A stretch of DNA of 14,019 nt from Actinomycetota bacterium (GTDB lineage Bacteria > Actinomycetota > Acidimicrobiia > Acidimicrobiales > Iamiaceae). Position 1 is the stretch's first letter. Every line of letters starts with the position of its first letter. Below the pieces are notes generated by a model. That model worked only from the letters and a program-made list of their open reading frames with translations. It made no database searches and was not told the DNA's origin. Location of the stretch: positions 1 to 14,019 of the forward strand of contig JAFDWI010000292.1 of NCBI GenBank assembly GCA_018268545.1. Direction: 5' to 3'. Shown here piece after piece: positions 12,039 through 14,019 of the stretch. Made by a program: the position numbers and the translations under genes.

Positions 12039-13909
12039 GCACCGCACTCGCGACCCGACCCACCCAGGTCGCGCTCGTCGGCAGCCCCAACGCGGGCAAG
12101 ACGAGCCTTTTCAACGCGCTCACCGGGATCCGTGCGAAGACCGCGAACTACCCCGGCGTGACCGTCAGCCGCCGAGAGGCACCGATCGAAGTCGACGGAC
12201 GTCCGATGGTCATCGCGGACCTTCCCGGCACCTATGGCCTCGAACCGATCAGCCCGGACGAAGCCGTCGTCGCCGACGCACTACGTGGGCGCATCGACGG
12301 CATCGATGCGCCGGACGCGCTCATCGTCGTCGCGGACGCGACCTCTCTGGAGCGTTCACTGTTCCTCGTCGCCGAGGTGTTGGACCTCGGCATGCCGACC
12401 TGTCTGGTGCTCACCATGATCGACGAGGTCGCCACCCGGGGTGGGCACGTCGACACCGATCATCTCGCCGCGGCGCTCGGCATTCCCGTCGTGGGCATCG
12501 TCGGTCACCGGGGCATCGGGCTCGACCAGGTGCACCGCCTCCTCGCCGACATCGACGCGTGGTCCGCTCCCGTCATCGGCCCACCCGCTGAACCCGAAGC
12601 ACGTGCCGCCTGGGTCGACTCGGTCGCTCGGAGCGCGGCCGGTCCCCTCCGGCCCGATGAACGCACCCGACGGGTCGACGCGGTGCTCCTGCACAAGGTG
12701 TGGGGTGTCGTCGTGTTCGTGGTCGTGATGCTCGTGTTCTTCCAGGCAATCTTCACACTCGCCGCGCCGGTCGTCGACCTGCTGGGCAACTGGGTCACCT
12801 CGGCATCGGAATTCGCTCGCTCCCATCTGCCCGGGCTGCTCGGCGGGTTCGTCGCCGACGCCGTGATCGGTGGCGTCGGGGCGGTGATCGCGTTCATCCC
12901 TCAGATCGCGATCCTGTTCTTCATTCTCGGGTTGCTCGAACGTGTCGGTTACCTCGCCCGCGCCGCGCTGCTCGCGGACCGGCTGATGGGTCGCTTCGGG
13001 CTCGAAGGCCGCAGCTTCGTGTCGATGCTGTCGTCGTTCGCGTGTGCGGTGCCGGGGATCATGTCGACCCGTGGGATCCCGAATGAACGTCAGCGGATCG
13101 CGACGATGATGGCCGCGCCGTTGATGACGTGTTCGGCACGGCTGCCGGTGTTCACCTTGCTGATCGGAGCGTTCGTCCCCAACCGGTCCGTGCTCGGCCC
13201 CTTGCACACCCAGGGTCTCGTGCTGTTCGGGCTGTATGCGCTCGGCGCCGTGTCGGGCCTGGCGTACGCGGCGGTCGTCAGCCGCTTCGCCCTGGCCGGG
13301 CCCACCGCACCGTTCCTCATGGAACTTCCCCCGTATCGGTGGCCGACCGCGAAAGCCGTCGCGTTGCACATGTGGGAGGGCGTGTGGTCGTTCCTACGCA
13401 AGGCCGGGACGATCATCCTCGCGGCAACCGTCGTGCTGTGGGCGATGACCACACTCCCCCGCGCCACGCACGACGTCGGTGCAACACCCGAGCAGCGAGC
13501 CGCCCACCAGATCGAGCAGAGCGCGGCCGGACGCCTCGGCAAGGCCGTCGAACCGGTGTTCGCGCCACTCGGTTTCGACTGGCGGACCAACGTCGCGGTC
13601 ATCGGCAGCCTCGCCGCACGCGAGGTCTTCGTCAGCACCCTCGCGGTGACCACCGCTTCCGACGAACGGGCGCTTCCCGAACGATTGCAGACCTTGCGGC
13701 ACGCCGACGGGCGCCCCGTGTACGACGCTCCGACGGTCGCCGCGTTGCTCGTGTTCTTCGTGTACGCGTTGCAGTGCCTGTCGACCGTCGCGGTGTTGCA
13801 CCGCGAGTCGAACTCGTGGAAATGGCCGGCACTCGCGATGGGGTCGATGTTCGCGCTCGCCTACGGGGCTGCACTCGTCGCTCACACGATCGTCGGAGCC
13901 ATCACATGA
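12035..13909 (+). CDS. feoB: FeoB, ferrous iron transporter with GTPase domain
   Basis: The 624-residue protein has an N-terminal G domain and a membrane domain that imports Fe2+. Motifs: G1 GSPNAGKTS (16-24), G2 Thr43 in YPGVTV, G3 DLPGTYG (62-68), and G4 at 127-130, which reads TMID instead of the usual NxxD. A short helical linker (about 180-215) stands where the GDI domain is. The two membrane gate motifs are clear: CAVPGIMSTR with Cys337, and PLMTCSARLPV with Cys366. A further conserved segment is AAREVFVSTLAV in the C-terminal half. It is shorter than E. coli FeoB (773), mainly through compact linkers; both ends look complete. The GTG start overlaps the feoA stop (GTGA), so translation is probably coupled. 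The next gene overlaps its own stop. Confidence 0.94.
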   Translation: MSTALATRPTQVALVGSPNAGKTSLFNALTGIRAKTANYPGVTVSRREAPIEVDGRPMVIADLPGTYGLEPISPDEAVVADALRGRIDGIDAPDALIVVADATSLERSLFLVAEVLDLGMPTCLVLTMIDEVATRGGHVDTDHLAAALGIPVVGIVGHRGIGLDQVHRLLADIDAWSAPVIGPPAEPEARAAWVDSVARSAAGPLRPDERTRRVDAVLLHKVWGVVVFVVVMLVFFQAIFTLAAPVVDLLGNWVTSASEFARSHLPGLLGGFVADAVIGGVGAVIAFIPQIAILFFILGLLERVGYLARAALLADRLMGRFGLEGRSFVSMLSSFACAVPGIMSTRGIPNERQRIATMMAAPLMTCSARLPVFTLLIGAFVPNRSVLGPLHTQGLVLFGLYALGAVSGLAYAAVVSRFALAGPTAPFLMELPPYRWPTAKAVALHMWEGVWSFLRKAGTIILAATVVLWAMTTLPRATHDVGATPEQRAAHQIEQSAAGRLGKAVEPVFAPLGFDWRTNVAVIGSLAAREVFVSTLAVTTASDERALPERLQTLRHADGRPVYDAPTVAALLVFFVYALQCLSTVAVLHRESNSWKWPALAMGSMFALAYGAALVAHTIVGAIT

Positions 13910-14019
13910 ACGCGATCTCGATGCGGCCGCTTCACGCCGAGCAGACCGGTGACCCTGCGGTCCTGCGTTGGGTGGTACACCACGATGGACTCAAAGCGTC
14001 GGAATCCGCGGCTCGCCAC
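13906..14019 (+). CDS. Hypothetical protein downstream of feoB, 3' end outside window
   Basis: An ATG overlaps the feoB stop as ATGA and is preceded by GGAG (13895-13898) with a 7-nt gap, so a third gene of the feo operon starts here. The 38 visible residues begin MNAISMRPLHAEQTGDPAVL and include LRWVVHHDGL; they are open to the window end. I do not recognise the family from this piece. Its tight coupling to feoB suggests a role in iron handling, such as a small Feo accessory or Fe-S protein, but this is inference from position alone. Confidence 0.65.
   Translation, partial: MNAISMRPLHAEQTGDPAVLRWVVHHDGLKASESAARH

Overview
The window is GC-rich DNA with tightly packed genes on both strands, many GTG starts, almost no A/T-rich spacers and few Shine-Dalgarno sites. 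Protein content (MhuD-type heme oxygenase, two-gene drug-type ABC exporter, DHA2 MFS pump, P450, long MerR regulator, compact FeoAB) and the recurrent TAnnnT boxes lying 6-9 nt before start codons fit an actinobacterium. Class Acidimicrobiia is my best guess, from style only; no rRNA or other phylogenetic marker is present. I see no mobile element, tRNA, rRNA, CRISPR array or phage gene, and no gene-free stretch above 300 nt.

Layout, left to right. The 3' end of a cytochrome P450 gene (1-312) converges on arfB (319-735, minus), a ribosome-rescue hydrolase that follows a 252-residue MerR-family regulator (775-1533, minus). The regulator is divergent from a hemolysin III/TrhA-type PAQR membrane protein (1626-2315), and the gap between them holds a perfect 19-bp inverted repeat. 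A DUF421/YetF-like membrane protein (2380-2964) converges on an MhuD-like heme-degrading monooxygenase (2972-3283, minus). Then come a DHA2-type MFS exporter (3422-4900) and an ABC exporter pair (4931-6657). A UPF0016/Gdt1-type manganese exporter (6664-7230, minus) has a clear yybP-ykoY Mn2+ riboswitch in its leader (7316-7407). A PAS/GGDEF diguanylate cyclase (7478-8791) converges on a short J-domain protein with a proline-rich duplication (8792-9202, minus). A SHOCT-domain protein (9309-9848), a secreted GH30 glycosidase (9899-11554) and a feoA-feoB ferrous iron uptake operon (11796-13909) follow, and the operon continues into a further gene cut by the window end (13906-).

Functionally much of the window concerns membrane transport and metals: iron release from heme (MhuD), ferrous iron import (FeoAB, with a possible IdeR/DtxR box over its promoter), and manganese efflux under riboswitch control. 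The MFS and ABC exporters suggest export of toxic or secondary compounds. These genes sit in separate transcription units, so the shared metal theme is an inference.

The most interesting signals are regulatory: the Mn riboswitch whose predicted promoter starts transcription about at the aptamer's first base; the large MerR/TrhA operator; a 12-bp dyad whose loop is the predicted -10 box of the ABC operon; a 9-bp dyad upstream of the diguanylate cyclase; several probable leaderless mRNAs; and four convergent gene pairs whose stop codons are only 0-7 nt apart. I found no convincing wholly new multi-gene system.
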